Source of the DNA: Aquibacillus halophilus
Lineage (GTDB): Bacteria; Bacillota; Bacilli; Bacillales; Amphibacillaceae
Assembly (NCBI RefSeq): GCF_009649745.1
Contig: NZ_WJNG01000007.1
Span: 62,001 to 126,000 of the forward strand
DNA length: 64,000 bases
Direction of reading: 5' to 3'
Positions 1-8,651 of the stretch are shown one piece after another (the stretch's first letter is position 1; the number at the start of each line of letters is the position of its first letter). A program made the translations under genes and the position numbers. Below the pieces are notes generated by a model. That model searched no databases, was not told the origin of the DNA, and worked only from the letters and a program-made list of their open reading frames with translations.

Positions 1-486
1 ATAGAAGCTACTGATGCTGGAGATATAGAAACTATTATTTCAAATAATTTTCATCTACTTGATGTCGTTTCTACTGACGATGGTAATGCTAATGTCTATG
101 CGACTAACCGATTTGCAGTTAGTGAGTTAGCTGATTTAGTTTCCAACACGCTTGAACCTGAAGAAAAAAGCGAGTTAAAGGATAATCAACAAATATTAAT
201 TTACCCCGATCACTTTGCAACATTTAAGCTAAGTGAAGAAAATGATGAAACAGTTCTAATAGAGATTGCAAGTGACCAATTTGTTCGTAATCATTATTCA
301 CCTAATTATTTAAATACTTTTTTTGGATTTATGCTGTTAAATAGTATGTTAGATAGGAACGACTGGAGTGATAGGCGTCTGGGCCAGTGTAGAAATAACA
401 ACTGCTATGGTGGTTATACAACTACTAGGTCAACACAAAGAGGAATGTCTACTGTCCGCGGTGGAGGTCCAAGTTCTGGAAAATAA
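1..486 (+). CDS. DUF4247 family protein, 5' end outside window
   Basis: The reading frame is open from base 1 to a TAA at 484-486, giving 161 residues of a C-terminal part. Visible features are a mixed alpha/beta segment, then the pattern NHYSPNYLNTFFGFMLLNSM followed by DRNDWSDRR, a hydrophobic patch about residues 103-117, and a Gly/Ser/Arg-rich tail ending in GGGPSSGK. This layout fits the DUF4247 family, often a lipoprotein or membrane-associated protein, but its N terminus is not in the window. The stop is followed after 17 bases by the DUF350 gene, so the two are almost certainly cotranscribed. Biochemical function is unknown. Confidence 0.75.
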   Translation: MEATDAGDIETIISNNFHLLDVVSTDDGNANVYATNRFAVSELADLVSNTLEPEEKSELKDNQQILIYPDHFATFKLSEENDETVLIEIASDQFVRNHYSPNYLNTFFGFMLLNSMLDRNDWSDRRLGQCRNNNCYGGYTTTRSTQRGMSTVRGGGPSSGK

Positions 487-503
487 CAAAGGAGGTTTTT
501 GAC

Positions 504-899
504 ATGGAACCATTTATTTTTACTTTCATTTACTTTATAATTGCGATCTTTATAGTATTCATTGGATTAATAGTCTTTGAAAACATGACAAAAAAATACA
601 AGGATTGGGAAGAAATTGGTAATGGAAATCAAGCTGTTGCATTATCAATTGCGGGTAAAATTATAGGGATATGTATCATTTTATCTTTTGCAGTTTACAA
701 TAGTATTACTGTTTGGGAGACGTTGATTTGGGGAGGATATGGTGTAATTCTTCAATTGATTGCCTACTTAATTTTTGAAGGATTAACTAGAAAATATTCT
801 ATTGAAACTAAACTTAAAGAAAATAATATAGCTGTAGGTACTGTAACAATGGCCGTATCAATAGGGTTAGCATTTGTAATTGGAGCATCGATTACATAA
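504..899 (+). CDS. DUF350 family integral membrane protein
   Basis: A 131-residue protein with about four hydrophobic segments (roughly 5-25, 45-65, 70-92, 108-130). It carries the family pattern YKDWEEIGNGNQAVALSIAGK after the first segment and ends in a glycine-containing helix GLAFVIGAS. The ATG at 504 has an AAAGGAGG site 8-9 bases upstream. It is a clear paralogue of the DUF350 protein at 60131-60538, sharing the WEEI-NGN-AVA and IGL-FVIGASI blocks. DUF350 proteins are often found beside DUF4247 and spermidine-synthase-like genes, as here. Molecular function is not established. Confidence 0.85.
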   Translation: MEPFIFTFIYFIIAIFIVFIGLIVFENMTKKYKDWEEIGNGNQAVALSIAGKIIGICIILSFAVYNSITVWETLIWGGYGVILQLIAYLIFEGLTRKYSIETKLKENNIAVGTVTMAVSIGLAFVIGASIT

Positions 900-912
900 A
901 TAATAATGATTA

Positions 913-955
913 GGGGTCTGACTTTCTTTTTTCTAGGTCAGACCTTCTTTTTTTC
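913..955 (+). terminator. Intrinsic terminator after DUF350 gene
   Basis: GGTCTGAC pairs with GTCAGACC around a 14-base loop and is followed by a T-rich run. It separates the DUF350 gene from the spermidine-synthase-like gene, so the latter may depend on readthrough or its own promoter. Confidence 0.75.
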
Positions 956-972
956 ATATCGGAGTGATTACC

Positions 973-2523
973 TTGGATCAATCATCTGTAAGACAAAGTC
1001 ATTTTATTTACTGGGCATCTGGTATTGTTTCAATTTGTGGAATTATTTTTGAGGTTTTGTTTGGGGCTCTTGGTTCCTACATATTAGGAGATGGAGTAAA
1101 ACAGTACACTCTTACCATATCCCTATTTTTAACGGGTATGGGGGTTGGGGCAAGTCTTAGTGAAAGAGTATTAAAAAAATTAGTAATCGCTTTTATATAT
1201 ATTGAGTTTTTAGTTGCATTAATTGGTGGTTTCTCTAGCTTTACTATGTTTGGGATTACTGCTTTTGCGCCTCAGGGAACCGAAGCAATCTTTTTGTATT
1301 TGATTACGTTTATTGTTGGTGCTTTAACGGGTGTCGAACTACCTATTCTTATTCGTAAGGCTAATGAAATAGGGGTATCACTCAACCGAAGTACAGCGAG
1401 AGTTCTATTTTCTGATTATGCCGGAGGGTTAATTGGTGGTTTATTGTTTATTTTTCTTCTTAGGCCACAGTTAGGAATGGTTAAAACAGCATTCTTTGTC
1501 GGTCTAATTAACTTAAGTGTTGCGCTTATTGTCCTTTGGCTATTTAGAAAGGAAATAAAAAGAGTAACGCTACATTTTATTGTTGGATCAGTGATAGCTA
1601 TCCTACTGTTTTTAGGACTATTATTTGGACAAGCAATGGCTTTTACATTTGAACAAAAGTTATATCAGGATCCAATTATTCATATGGAGGAAAGTGAGTA
1701 CCAAAAAATAATTTTAACAAATAGTCAAGATGACATAAGGTTATACCTTAATGGGGCACTTCAATTGAGTTCTATTGATGAATACCGTTATCACGAAATA
1801 CTTGTGCACCCAGCTATGTCATTCACAGAAAACCATAGAAACATATTAATACTTGGTGGTGGGGATGGGATCGCAGCTAAAGAGATACTAAAATACCCAG
1901 GTGTTAAAAATATTACCTTAGTTGACCTTGATCCGGCAGTAGTAGAGCTAGCAAGTCAAAATAAATTTCTGTTAGAGTTAAACGAGGGAGCTTTAGATAA
2001 TGAGGCTCTTGAAGTAATTAATGAAGATGCATTTGAGTTTTTAGAAACCACTGAGGAGTGGTTCGATGTAATTATTGTTGATTTACCAGATCCAAACGAC
2101 GAAAGTCTTAACAAACTATATACTAGAGAATTTTATTCTTTAGCTAGAAACCATTTGTTGCCTGGTGGTGCGATGATGGTACAAGCAACAAGCCCTGTAT
2201 TTGCTAGAGAAGTTTATTGGACTATTTCTACTACGATTGAATCAACAGGATTAAATGTAGAAAACTTCCACGTAGACATACCTAGTTTTGGTAACTGGGG
2301 ATTCGTAATGGCAAGTAGAGATGCTATAAATGTTGACGATATCACTATTAATGTACCCACCCGTTTTCTTGCTAATGACATGCTGCAATCATTATCAGTG
2401 TTCGGTAAAGACGAGGATAACACAATATTAAAAGCAAACGGAGAAATAATGGAATTAAAACCAAATACTTTGATTGATCCTCACCTTATTCAAATTTATG
2501 AACGCGCGTGGGAAAATTATTAA
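973..2523 (+). CDS. Spermidine-synthase-like protein with membrane domain
   Basis: A 516-residue protein in two parts. Residues 1-215 form about seven transmembrane segments; residues 220-510 are a spermidine-synthase fold. The SAM-binding glycine motif ILGGGDGIAAKE and the acidic VDLDPAVVE strand are clear, as is the catalytic-type aspartate in VDLPDPND and the polyamine-site pattern SSIDEYRYHE. It is related to polyamine aminopropyltransferases, but membrane-anchored forms are not proven to make spermidine. The start chosen is TTG at 973, because GGAG at 961-964 lies 8 bases upstream of it. A GTG at 964 would overlap that same site and is unlikely. Confidence 0.8.
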   Translation: MDQSSVRQSHFIYWASGIVSICGIIFEVLFGALGSYILGDGVKQYTLTISLFLTGMGVGASLSERVLKKLVIAFIYIEFLVALIGGFSSFTMFGITAFAPQGTEAIFLYLITFIVGALTGVELPILIRKANEIGVSLNRSTARVLFSDYAGGLIGGLLFIFLLRPQLGMVKTAFFVGLINLSVALIVLWLFRKEIKRVTLHFIVGSVIAILLFLGLLFGQAMAFTFEQKLYQDPIIHMEESEYQKIILTNSQDDIRLYLNGALQLSSIDEYRYHEILVHPAMSFTENHRNILILGGGDGIAAKEILKYPGVKNITLVDLDPAVVELASQNKFLLELNEGALDNEALEVINEDAFEFLETTEEWFDVIIVDLPDPNDESLNKLYTREFYSLARNHLLPGGAMMVQATSPVFAREVYWTISTTIESTGLNVENFHVDIPSFGNWGFVMASRDAINVDDITINVPTRFLANDMLQSLSVFGKDEDNTILKANGEIMELKPNTLIDPHLIQIYERAWENY

Positions 2524-2615
2524 AGGTTTCTCTTTTAAAAAATTAGTTAATGGGGTATAGAGTAATTATAGTTATCCAAATACTTATTATAAAATAAAGA
2601 AAGGAGAAAGATTTA

Positions 2616-3296
2616 ATGAAAGTATCTTTTCACGGTCAGTCTGTTGTTCAAATTCAAACAGAAACACATACTATTTTCATTGATCCCTTCATAACCGGAA
2701 ACGGAACTTGTGATCTTGATGCTAGTAAGGTGAAAGCAGATGTTATTTTACTTACTCATGGTCATAACGACCACGTGGGGGACACTATTGATATAGCGAA
2801 AAGGAACAATTCTTTAGTTGTAGCTCCAAATGAACTTGCTAATTATTTGGAGTCTAGAGGGCTAAATACTCACCCAATGCATATTGGTGGGGCACATCAA
2901 TTTGATTTTGGTAGAGTGAAATTAACACAGGCATTTCATGGTTCTGCTTTTGTTGATGAGAACGGACAAAGTATCTATACAGGGATGCCAGCAGGGATTT
3001 TACTTACTACAGAGAATAAAACAATCTATCATGCAGGCGATACTGCCTTATTCTCCGATCTCAAACTTATTGGAGAAATGAATGATATCGACTTAGCTTT
3101 CCTCCCAATAGGAGACAACTTTACTATGGGTCCTGAAGACGCACTAATCGCAGCGGAATGGATTAATGCAAAACAAGTTGTTCCAATGCATTATAATACG
3201 TTTCCGTTAATAGAACAGGATGGCGATGCATTTGCAAGCAAAGTTAAACCAGGGAAGGGAATAGCTCTGAAACCCGGAGAAGCAATAGAATTATAG
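2616..3296 (+). CDS. ytkL: UPF0173 metal-dependent hydrolase YtkL
   Basis: A 226-residue metallo-beta-lactamase-fold hydrolase of the UPF0173 family. The metal-binding motif HGHNDHVGD is at about residues 49-57. Further expected ligands are His in AFHGSAF, Asp in [11 protein letters not shown] and His in VPMHYNTFP. The substrate is unknown in the family. The ATG at 2616 has AAGGAG upstream. In B. subtilis ytkL also lies next to the ytoI/ytpI/nrnA block, so this is where the conserved gene order begins. Confidence 0.9.
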   Translation: MKVSFHGQSVVQIQTETHTIFIDPFITGNGTCDLDASKVKADVILLTHGHNDHVGDTIDIAKRNNSLVVAPNELANYLESRGLNTHPMHIGGAHQFDFGRVKLTQAFHGSAFVDENGQSIYTGMPAGILLTTENKTIYHAGDTALFSDLKLIGEMNDIDLAFLPIGDNFTMGPEDALIAAEWINAKQVVPMHYNTFPLIEQDGDAFASKVKPGKGIALKPGEAIEL

Positions 3297-3303
3297 TATT
3301 ATC

Positions 3304-3345
3304 AGAGATCAATAAGGTGAATACCTTTATTGATCTCTTTTTTTT
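3304..3345 (+). terminator. Intrinsic terminator after ytkL
   Basis: AGAGATCAATAAGGT pairs with ACCTTTATTGATCTCT (one bulged T) and is followed by nine T. Confidence 0.85.
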
Positions 3346-3367
3346 CCTATTCGATAGTTTGAAGCTA

Positions 3368-4026
3368 TTGATGAAAAATACGACATAACTGTTTCTTTTC
3401 CACCTTTATAAGATTAGTGCTTAATCACCGTTGTTGAAAAACACTCGCTTTCCATGGGGAACGCCTCAGCTTCCTCGCGAGCAAATGTTTTCGATGGGGC
3501 GAGTAATCGCAGGCCCAAAATGCGCTCACTGTGGGATCTTCGGGCTGTTCCTTTCCCGTAGGAGTCTCGCATTTTTCCACAGCTAAAGTAGCTTTCTGTT
3601 CACGTGAGATACAACACCATGAAACGTTTATTACATGAAATATAACTACTCTCTCGAAGAAAAGATTGTATTTTTGAGGAGTCTTTGATTATCTGCACTA
3701 GTATAATGTTGTGTTTAATAACTTCAATATCACAACAGCTGTTTACTCTTATATTATGGTTGATTGGAGCGCTGGGCAGTCGACTCCTCGAAAATGCAAC
3801 CCAATTTTCTTCGTGAGATGCAATGCTGCCGAAGCCTTCCTTGTCCTGCGGGAAAAGCGACGGCTGAAAATCCCGCAGGAAGTGGTATTCTTCCGAGAAA
3901 GTTGAAGCGTTGCCCGCGGAAAGCGACTGCCCGGAGTGCAAATCAACATAGTAGCCGATTAAGCAAAAGTGAAAAAAATTTAACAAAAAGTTACGTGGGG
4001 TCTATAGATTTTGTGTCAAAAACAAC
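3368..4026 (+). repeat. Composite intergenic repeat, copy A (longest, diverged)
   Basis: This 659-bp block fills the gap between ytkL and the next gene and matches copies at 18461-18880 (reverse) and 41813-42306. It begins TTGATGAAAAATACGACA and ends TTGTGTCAAAAACAAC. It contains module 1 (about 3433-3583), GC-rich with degenerate ends, and module 2 (3774-3932), bounded by the inverted repeat GGGCAGTCG/CGACTGCCC. Module 2 here carries about 60 extra bases after GACTCC compared with copy C. Several ORFs open in it on both strands, but they run through hairpins and have no ribosome binding site. No protein gene is supported. It resembles a non-autonomous mobile element; the mobilising enzyme is not in the window. 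Confidence 0.8.
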
Positions 4027-4165
4027 AATCTCATATAATTTTTTTGTTATAGACTGCAAGTTGGTACTAGTCGTATTTCTTTTTTAGTTATAGATCTTTA
4101 AATGAACATGTTAAAAATAATGCTGCATAAAATAGAATATATATAAAACAGGAGGGGAATTGATT

Positions 4166-4393
4166 ATGAAACAGTATGCTTTATTAAGATTATTAATAGC
4201 TTGTTTTTTTCTTTATATCGCTTGGCCATCTATTCATGGAGAAGTGGTACAAATGGCCTCTGTTTTTTGGGCTGGATGGCTTGCGTTTTTCTTACTAGTA
4301 GTTGGCTCTAACTTAGCAACTTTGTTCAAAATGACTAAGCCACCTGTGATGGAACAAGAACGAGGAAGGCAACATCTATATGAGAAAAATTGA
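4166..4393 (+). CDS. Small two-helix membrane protein, unknown
   Basis: A 75-residue protein with two hydrophobic segments, about 5-20 and 30-53, and a polar tail rich in Glu, Arg and Lys. GGAGGGG at 4151-4157 lies 8 bases before the ATG at 4166; a TTG at 4160 in the same frame is too close to that site. I do not recognise a family. It lies between repeat copy A and ytoI in the same direction. A strong promoter for ytoI overlaps its stop codon, so the two are at least partly separate units. Confidence 0.65.
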   Translation: MKQYALLRLLIACFFLYIAWPSIHGEVVQMASVFWAGWLAFFLLVVGSNLATLFKMTKPPVMEQERGRQHLYEKN

Positions 4394-4418
4394 TAGATAC
4401 TCTTTTCATCTGTATAAT
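4390..4418 (+). promoter_or_regulatory. Sigma-A promoter for ytoI with flanking dyad
   Basis: TTGATA at 4390-4395 and TATAAT at 4413-4418 are separated by 17 bases. An 8-base inverted repeat, CATCTGTA (4407-4414) and TACAGATG (4442-4449), overlaps the -10 and spans the start of transcription, as an operator would. Confidence 0.75.
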
Positions 4419-4468
4419 AACAATAAGAAATAATTTACTAGTACAGATGGAAAGATTGGTGAAATTGA

Positions 4469-5782
4469 TTGGCTACTAAACATGAACAAATCTTAAAATT
4501 TATCGAATCATTAAAAGTTGGAAATAAAATATCTGTAAGACAAATTGCCAAAGAATTGAATGTTAGTGAAGGAACAGCTTATCGGGCTATAAAAGAGGCA
4601 GAGAACCAGGGACTGGTTAGTACAATAGAACGTGTGGGGACGATTCGCATTGAACGTAAAAAGAAGGAAAACTTTGAACATCTCACCTTTGCTGAAATTG
4701 TCAGCATTGTTGATGGACAAGTACTTGGCGGTCGGGATGGTCTTTACAAAACTCTTAATAAATTTGTGATTGGTGCAATGAAACTTGATGCAATGATGAG
4801 ATATACAGAAAAAGATTCTTTGCTTATCATCGGAAATCGCGTGAAAGCACATGAACTTGCTTTACAAGAAGGTGCTGCAGTTTTAATAACTGGTGGTTTT
4901 GATACAGATGAACATGTAAAAAAACTTGCCGATGAGAAGCAGCTACCTATTATGTCAACAAGTTACGATACGTTCACTGTTGCTGCCATGATTAACAGAG
5001 CGATATATGATCAGCTAATAAAAAAAGAAATCGTGCTTGTAGGGGATATTTATACGCCTTTTACAGATACCCATTGTTTAACTACTAAAGACAAGCTAGA
5101 GAGATGGTATGATCTTAATGAACACACAACACATAGTAGATATCCAGTTGTGGATGAAAATAATCGTGTAACTGGAATGGTTACCTCTAAAGATGTTATT
5201 GGTCGAGACAAAATGCTAACAATTGATAAAGTTATGACTAAAAACCCGATGACAGTACTCAAAGAAACTTCGCTAGCTTATGCGGCACATATTATGGTTT
5301 GGGAAGGTATTGAAATAATGCCTGTAGTAAATTCCAATCACAAATTGGAAGGGTTAATTTCTAGACAAGATGTCTTAAAAGCACTTCAACATATTCAACG
5401 ACAACCACAAGTAGGAGAAACGATTGACGATATTGTCACTAGTCGTTTAGAAGCTGTTTCTAACGATACAAATGATACAGTCTATCGCTCGGATATAACC
5501 CCTCAAATGACCAACCAGTTGGGGACTTTATCGTATGGTGTGCTAGTTTCTTTTGTTACAGAAGCAAGTAGCCGCTTATTAAGGAAAATTAAAAAAGGCG
5601 ATTTAGTTGTAGAGAATCTGTCCGTATATTTTATTAAACCGGTTCAATTGGAAAGCACCTTAGAGGTAAGGCCACGATTATTAGAGGTGGGAAGAAAATC
5701 AGCTAAAGTTGATGTTGAGGTATTTCATGAAAAAGCAATTGTAGCAAAGGCTGTTATGATGGCGCAGTTGATAGATCGTTAA
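4469..5782 (+). CDS. ytoI: YtoI: HTH, DRTGG, CBS pair and hotdog domain protein
   Basis: A 437-residue multidomain protein. Residues about 1-62 form a helix-turn-helix (KISVRQIAKELNVSEGTAYR), about 70-180 a DRTGG domain, about 190-310 a pair of CBS domains that usually bind adenine nucleotides, and about 325-435 a thioesterase-like hotdog domain. The N terminus MATKHEQIL matches what I recall of B. subtilis YtoI, which supports the TTG start at 4469 with GGTGA 6 bases upstream. Its role is unknown. The domain set suggests a DNA-binding regulator sensing a nucleotide or acyl-CoA ligand, but that is inference. Confidence 0.88.
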   Translation: MATKHEQILKFIESLKVGNKISVRQIAKELNVSEGTAYRAIKEAENQGLVSTIERVGTIRIERKKKENFEHLTFAEIVSIVDGQVLGGRDGLYKTLNKFVIGAMKLDAMMRYTEKDSLLIIGNRVKAHELALQEGAAVLITGGFDTDEHVKKLADEKQLPIMSTSYDTFTVAAMINRAIYDQLIKKEIVLVGDIYTPFTDTHCLTTKDKLERWYDLNEHTTHSRYPVVDENNRVTGMVTSKDVIGRDKMLTIDKVMTKNPMTVLKETSLAYAAHIMVWEGIEIMPVVNSNHKLEGLISRQDVLKALQHIQRQPQVGETIDDIVTSRLEAVSNDTNDTVYRSDITPQMTNQLGTLSYGVLVSFVTEASSRLLRKIKKGDLVVENLSVYFIKPVQLESTLEVRPRLLEVGRKSAKVDVEVFHEKAIVAKAVMMAQLIDR

Positions 5783-5793
5783 TTTTAAAAAAG

Positions 5794-5845
5794 AAACCCC
5801 TGTCAATTAATAGACAGAGGAATTGTAGAAGTACGCAGGGGTTTT
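5794..5845. terminator. Bidirectional terminator between ytoI and ytpI
   Basis: AAACCCCTG pairs with CAGGGGTTT, with an inner CTGTC/GACAG stem. T-rich tracts on both sides serve the convergent genes. Confidence 0.75.
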
Positions 5846-6140
5846 ATTCTTTGTTAGAACTTTTGTTTAATTCTTTTTTATAATGGCTATATCTTTTCAT
5901 ACCACTATAGAACTGAATAGTACCTAAAATTAAGAAAACAATAGTAACATAAAGTGCTATACTTGTTTCATAGTATAAATATTGATTTATTCCGAAGATA
6001 GCAATAAAAATCCCAAGTGAAATCCGAGCTTTTGAATTGATAAACAATTGAACAAGTGGATCACTTGTCCTTAAGATAGCCACTTTAAAGTACACGTATA
6101 AAACTAAAGAGATAAGAATAATAATTGGAAAAATGATCAT
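5844..6140 (-). CDS. ytpI: YtpI family membrane protein
   Basis: A 98-residue protein with three hydrophobic segments (about 3-20, 37-56, 62-82) and a charged C-terminal tail. The central pattern SLGIFIAIFGINQYLYYETS fits the YtpI family, which occupies the same place between ytoI and nrnA in B. subtilis. It is transcribed away from nrnA and towards ytoI. Function is unknown. Confidence 0.8.
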   Translation of the reverse strand: MIIFPIIILISLVLYVYFKVAILRTSDPLVQLFINSKARISLGIFIAIFGINQYLYYETSIALYVTIVFLILGTIQFYSGMKRYSHYKKELNKSSNKE

Positions 6141-6331
6141 ACAAATCTACTCCTTACTGTTATGACACTTTCTCTATTGTAGCTTGTTTTACATATTTTT
6201 TCTATAAAAAAAGAAGTTCGTTTTATCAAATCATTTTACATATATAATATAATGATTTAATTTACTAGTATATTGTTTCGGTCTTCATGTTAGACCTCTA
6301 GTTATACTAGGATAATAAAAGGGGGATTTGG

Positions 6332-7279
6332 ATGAATTATCAACTGGAAATCATTTCAAAAATAAAAGATTATGACAAAATCATTATTCATCGTCATGTA
6401 AGACCGGATCCAGATGCATATGGTTCTCAAGTTGGTTTAGCAATGATAATTAAACAATCTTTTCCATCTAAACAAGTTTTCGTAGTTGGTGATGAAGATC
6501 CTTCATTGTCTTACTTGGCTGAAATGGATCAAATAGATGATAATCAATATGATAATGCGTTAGTTATCGTCTGTGATACAGCAAACCAGGAACGTATATC
6601 AGATAAAAGATATGAAAAAGGTAGTGAAATAATCAAAATCGACCACCATCCCAATGTGGATGTCTATGGTGACCTGTCTTGGGTTGATATAACGTCAAGC
6701 TCCACTAGTGAAATGATTTATGATTTATTTTTACAGGGAAAAGAAAATGGACTTCAATGTAATAAAGCAGCTGCAAGTTTACTGTATGGTGGGATTGTGG
6801 GAGATACTGGAAGATTCTTATTTCCAAGTACTACTGAAAAAACCTTCCGAATCGTTTCTGATTTGGTTACATATGGGTTCGATCGAACAAAATTATATGA
6901 TAATATGTACGAAATAAAACAGAATGTTGCAAGGTTTAAAGGGTATATATTAAATAATTTTGAGGTATCAGAGTCAGGTGTTAGTTCCATAAAAATAACA
7001 AAAAATATATTAGATGAATATAACATGACTTCCGTTGAGACAAGCCAACTAGTAGGAGTATTAGGTGATGTCGAAGGTGTTCGCTCATGGGTGTTTTTTG
7101 TTGAAGAAGATGATTTAATTCGTATCAGACTTCGGTCGAAGGGTCCAGTAATTAATGATATCGCAGCCAAATATAACGGAGGTGGACATCCATTGGCTGC
7201 CGGGGCGACAATATACAATTGGAACGATATGAATGCTGTTATCAATGATCTAGAAAATGCATGTTCAAAGTGGAAGTAG
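6332..7279 (+). CDS. nrnA: Bifunctional oligoribonuclease / pAp phosphatase NrnA
   Basis: A 315-residue DHH-DHHA1 protein, matching the usual 310-320. Metal-binding motifs are HVRPDPDAYGS near residue 21, VCDTAN near 82, and DHHPN near 105. The C-terminal DHHA1 substrate motif is GGGHPLAAGA near 285. The enzyme degrades 2-5 nt RNA fragments to mononucleotides and dephosphorylates 3'-phosphoadenosine 5'-phosphate, linking RNA turnover with sulfur assimilation. The ATG at 6332 has GGGGG about 8 bases upstream. Confidence 0.92.
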   Translation: MNYQLEIISKIKDYDKIIIHRHVRPDPDAYGSQVGLAMIIKQSFPSKQVFVVGDEDPSLSYLAEMDQIDDNQYDNALVIVCDTANQERISDKRYEKGSEIIKIDHHPNVDVYGDLSWVDITSSSTSEMIYDLFLQGKENGLQCNKAAASLLYGGIVGDTGRFLFPSTTEKTFRIVSDLVTYGFDRTKLYDNMYEIKQNVARFKGYILNNFEVSESGVSSIKITKNILDEYNMTSVETSQLVGVLGDVEGVRSWVFFVEEDDLIRIRLRSKGPVINDIAAKYNGGGHPLAAGATIYNWNDMNAVINDLENACSKWK

Positions 7280-7287
7280 ATACACAT

Positions 7288-7335
7288 AAAAAAGGACTAT
7301 ACCAAGATTAAATTTTTCATGGTAAGTCCTTTTAT
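7288..7335. terminator. Terminator between nrnA and convergent small gene
   Basis: AAAAGGACTATACCA pairs with TGGTAAGTCCTTTT with one unpaired A. A/T tracts on both sides allow action in both directions. Confidence 0.75.
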
Positions 7336-7338
7336 CTG

Positions 7339-7539
7339 CTAACCTGATATATTTGTCTGTTCATCCGGAATAAACCAACAACCACTTTCAGTTTGATCAC
7401 ATATAACAGGGATGTTTTTTTTGGATATCTCTTCTTTCATAAGACGGATTACTTCATCACTTTCTGCAAAAGCGGTATGACCTTCTGAAAGTCTATTCAT
7501 CTTTTCTTCTACGATAAGTCGCCGACTCATAATATACAT
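7339..7539 (-). CDS. Small conserved-looking protein, 66 aa
   Basis: A 66-residue soluble protein (MYIMSRRLIVEEKMNRLSEG...). The ATG at 7539 has GGAG seven bases upstream on the minus strand; a TTG one codon earlier is too close. It lies between nrnA and ytrI, where B. subtilis has a small uncharacterised gene (ytzJ, from memory). I cannot confirm identity. It has no membrane segment or recognisable motif; two cysteines occur near the C terminus. Confidence 0.6.
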   Translation of the reverse strand: MYIMSRRLIVEEKMNRLSEGHTAFAESDEVIRLMKEEISKKNIPVICDQTESGCWFIPDEQTNISG

Positions 7540-7645
7540 CAAATCACTCCTTTTAAAGAGTTTCCCTTACATTTATAGTATATGTCATATTAGAGCTTTT
7601 AGCCTTATATTCCTATAAGTTTCATAAAAAGTTCATAATATTTAG

Positions 7646-8149
7646 TTAACTCGAGAAAACTAACTCGACTGATATTGTAAGTGTAGAGGTGACAAACAAT
7701 TGCTTAACTTTTGCATTGTAAATGAAACCATCTACCTTGTATCTCTTATTTTCAATCGTAGAAGTCAATAGTTGATAGTTTTCGGCTAAACTATTAATAT
7801 CTTTACCAACAACATCTTTAATTTCATTTCTCATTAATTCCTGCAATTGATGAACGATAAGACTATCTAATTTTAGTTCTCTTTCATTGTCTATGTTAAT
7901 TTCAATTGTATTTACAGTAACCTTTTGTTTTGATTGCTCATCTAATTCTTGCTTACTTTCTTCTAAAATATTATAGCTATCTTCAAGCTTACTTAATTGA
8001 GACCGCAAATTTAAGTTTTCCTCAACCCATCGTTCGTAGAGTTGACCATACATATAAATAAAAACTATGAATGCTACAATCGCTCCTATAAATGTACCGG
8101 CAAAAAAACGTTGCCAGCTTTCTTTTTTATAGTAGGGTGGAATATGCAT
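7646..8149 (-). CDS. ytrI: Sporulation membrane protein YtrI
   Basis: A 167-residue protein starting MHIPPYYKKESWQRFFAG, the family hallmark. One transmembrane segment lies at about 17-36, followed by a coiled-coil-like stretch (about 38-70) and a C-terminal globular part. It overlaps the end of ytrH by one base, so the two are translationally coupled. In B. subtilis ytrHI is expressed from sigma-E in the mother cell and is needed for efficient sporulation. Confidence 0.88.
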   Translation of the reverse strand: MHIPPYYKKESWQRFFAGTFIGAIVAFIVFIYMYGQLYERWVEENLNLRSQLSKLEDSYNILEESKQELDEQSKQKVTVNTIEINIDNERELKLDSLIVHQLQELMRNEIKDVVGKDINSLAENYQLLTSTIENKRYKVDGFIYNAKVKQLFVTSTLTISVELVFSS

Positions 8150-8481
8150 TATTCAATATCCTCCTGAGTCAACCACTCTATTATCATAAGGGAAGTCTGA
8201 ACTCCTCCCATAGCAGTGATTATTAAAAGTACTTGCTTCACGATATCAATTGTTGAGCCCTCAAATATACCTTTTTCAAAATTAGTAATAGCATCAAACG
8301 TCCCACCTATAGCTGCTACAACTGCCCAAATCCTCAAGCTTCTTGCCAGTCTACTCATTAATGTTAAAGGAGGTTCCCCAGTTGCAAAGGCACCAATACT
8401 ACCTATTAGAGAACCACCCATAATTACACCAAGTGCGATAAAGTAACACTGTATCATTGAGGAGAAAAATCTTTCTTCCAT
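8149..8481 (-). CDS. ytrH: Sporulation membrane protein YtrH
   Basis: A 110-residue membrane protein with about three hydrophobic segments and the conserved N terminus MEERFFSSMIQCYFIALGV. It is first in the ytrH-ytrI pair and divergent from dnaE. B. subtilis YtrH is a sigma-E-dependent sporulation protein. I looked for a sigma-E promoter in the 80-170 bases upstream and saw none that convinced me. Confidence 0.88.
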   Translation of the reverse strand: MEERFFSSMIQCYFIALGVIMGGSLIGSIGAFATGEPPLTLMSRLARSLRIWAVVAAIGGTFDAITNFEKGIFEGSTIDIVKQVLLIITAMGGVQTSLMIIEWLTQEDIE

Positions 8482-8594
8482 TGCTGTCCATCTCCCTTTT
8501 TCATTTACACAGTTATTGTTGAACCTTTTTCTTTTATAAAACTTTTCTTCCTTTTAAAAATTTTATGAAAAAGATGGACGAGATATGTTATTCA

Positions 8595-8623
8595 TTTCAT
8601 ACAGGGGTTTATTCGGCTATAAT
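8595..8623 (+). promoter_or_regulatory. Candidate promoter of dnaE
   Basis: A perfect TATAAT at 8618-8623 lies 29 bases before the chosen dnaE start. The -35 (TTTCAT, 17-base spacer) is weak. Its position inside the longer open frame argues that translation starts at 8652. Confidence 0.45.
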
Positions 8624-8651
8624 AGAAGGGAATAAAAAGGCGGGAATTTCA

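Noticed and set aside
3600-4087. ORFs of 64-128 residues on both strands within repeat copy A
   Set aside because: They run across hairpin modules, lack ribosome binding sites, and mirror-image frames are open at once, as expected from palindromic GC-rich repeat DNA.
8565-8651. Upstream extension of dnaE by 29 codons
   Set aside because: It does not match family N termini and contains a TATAAT promoter element.
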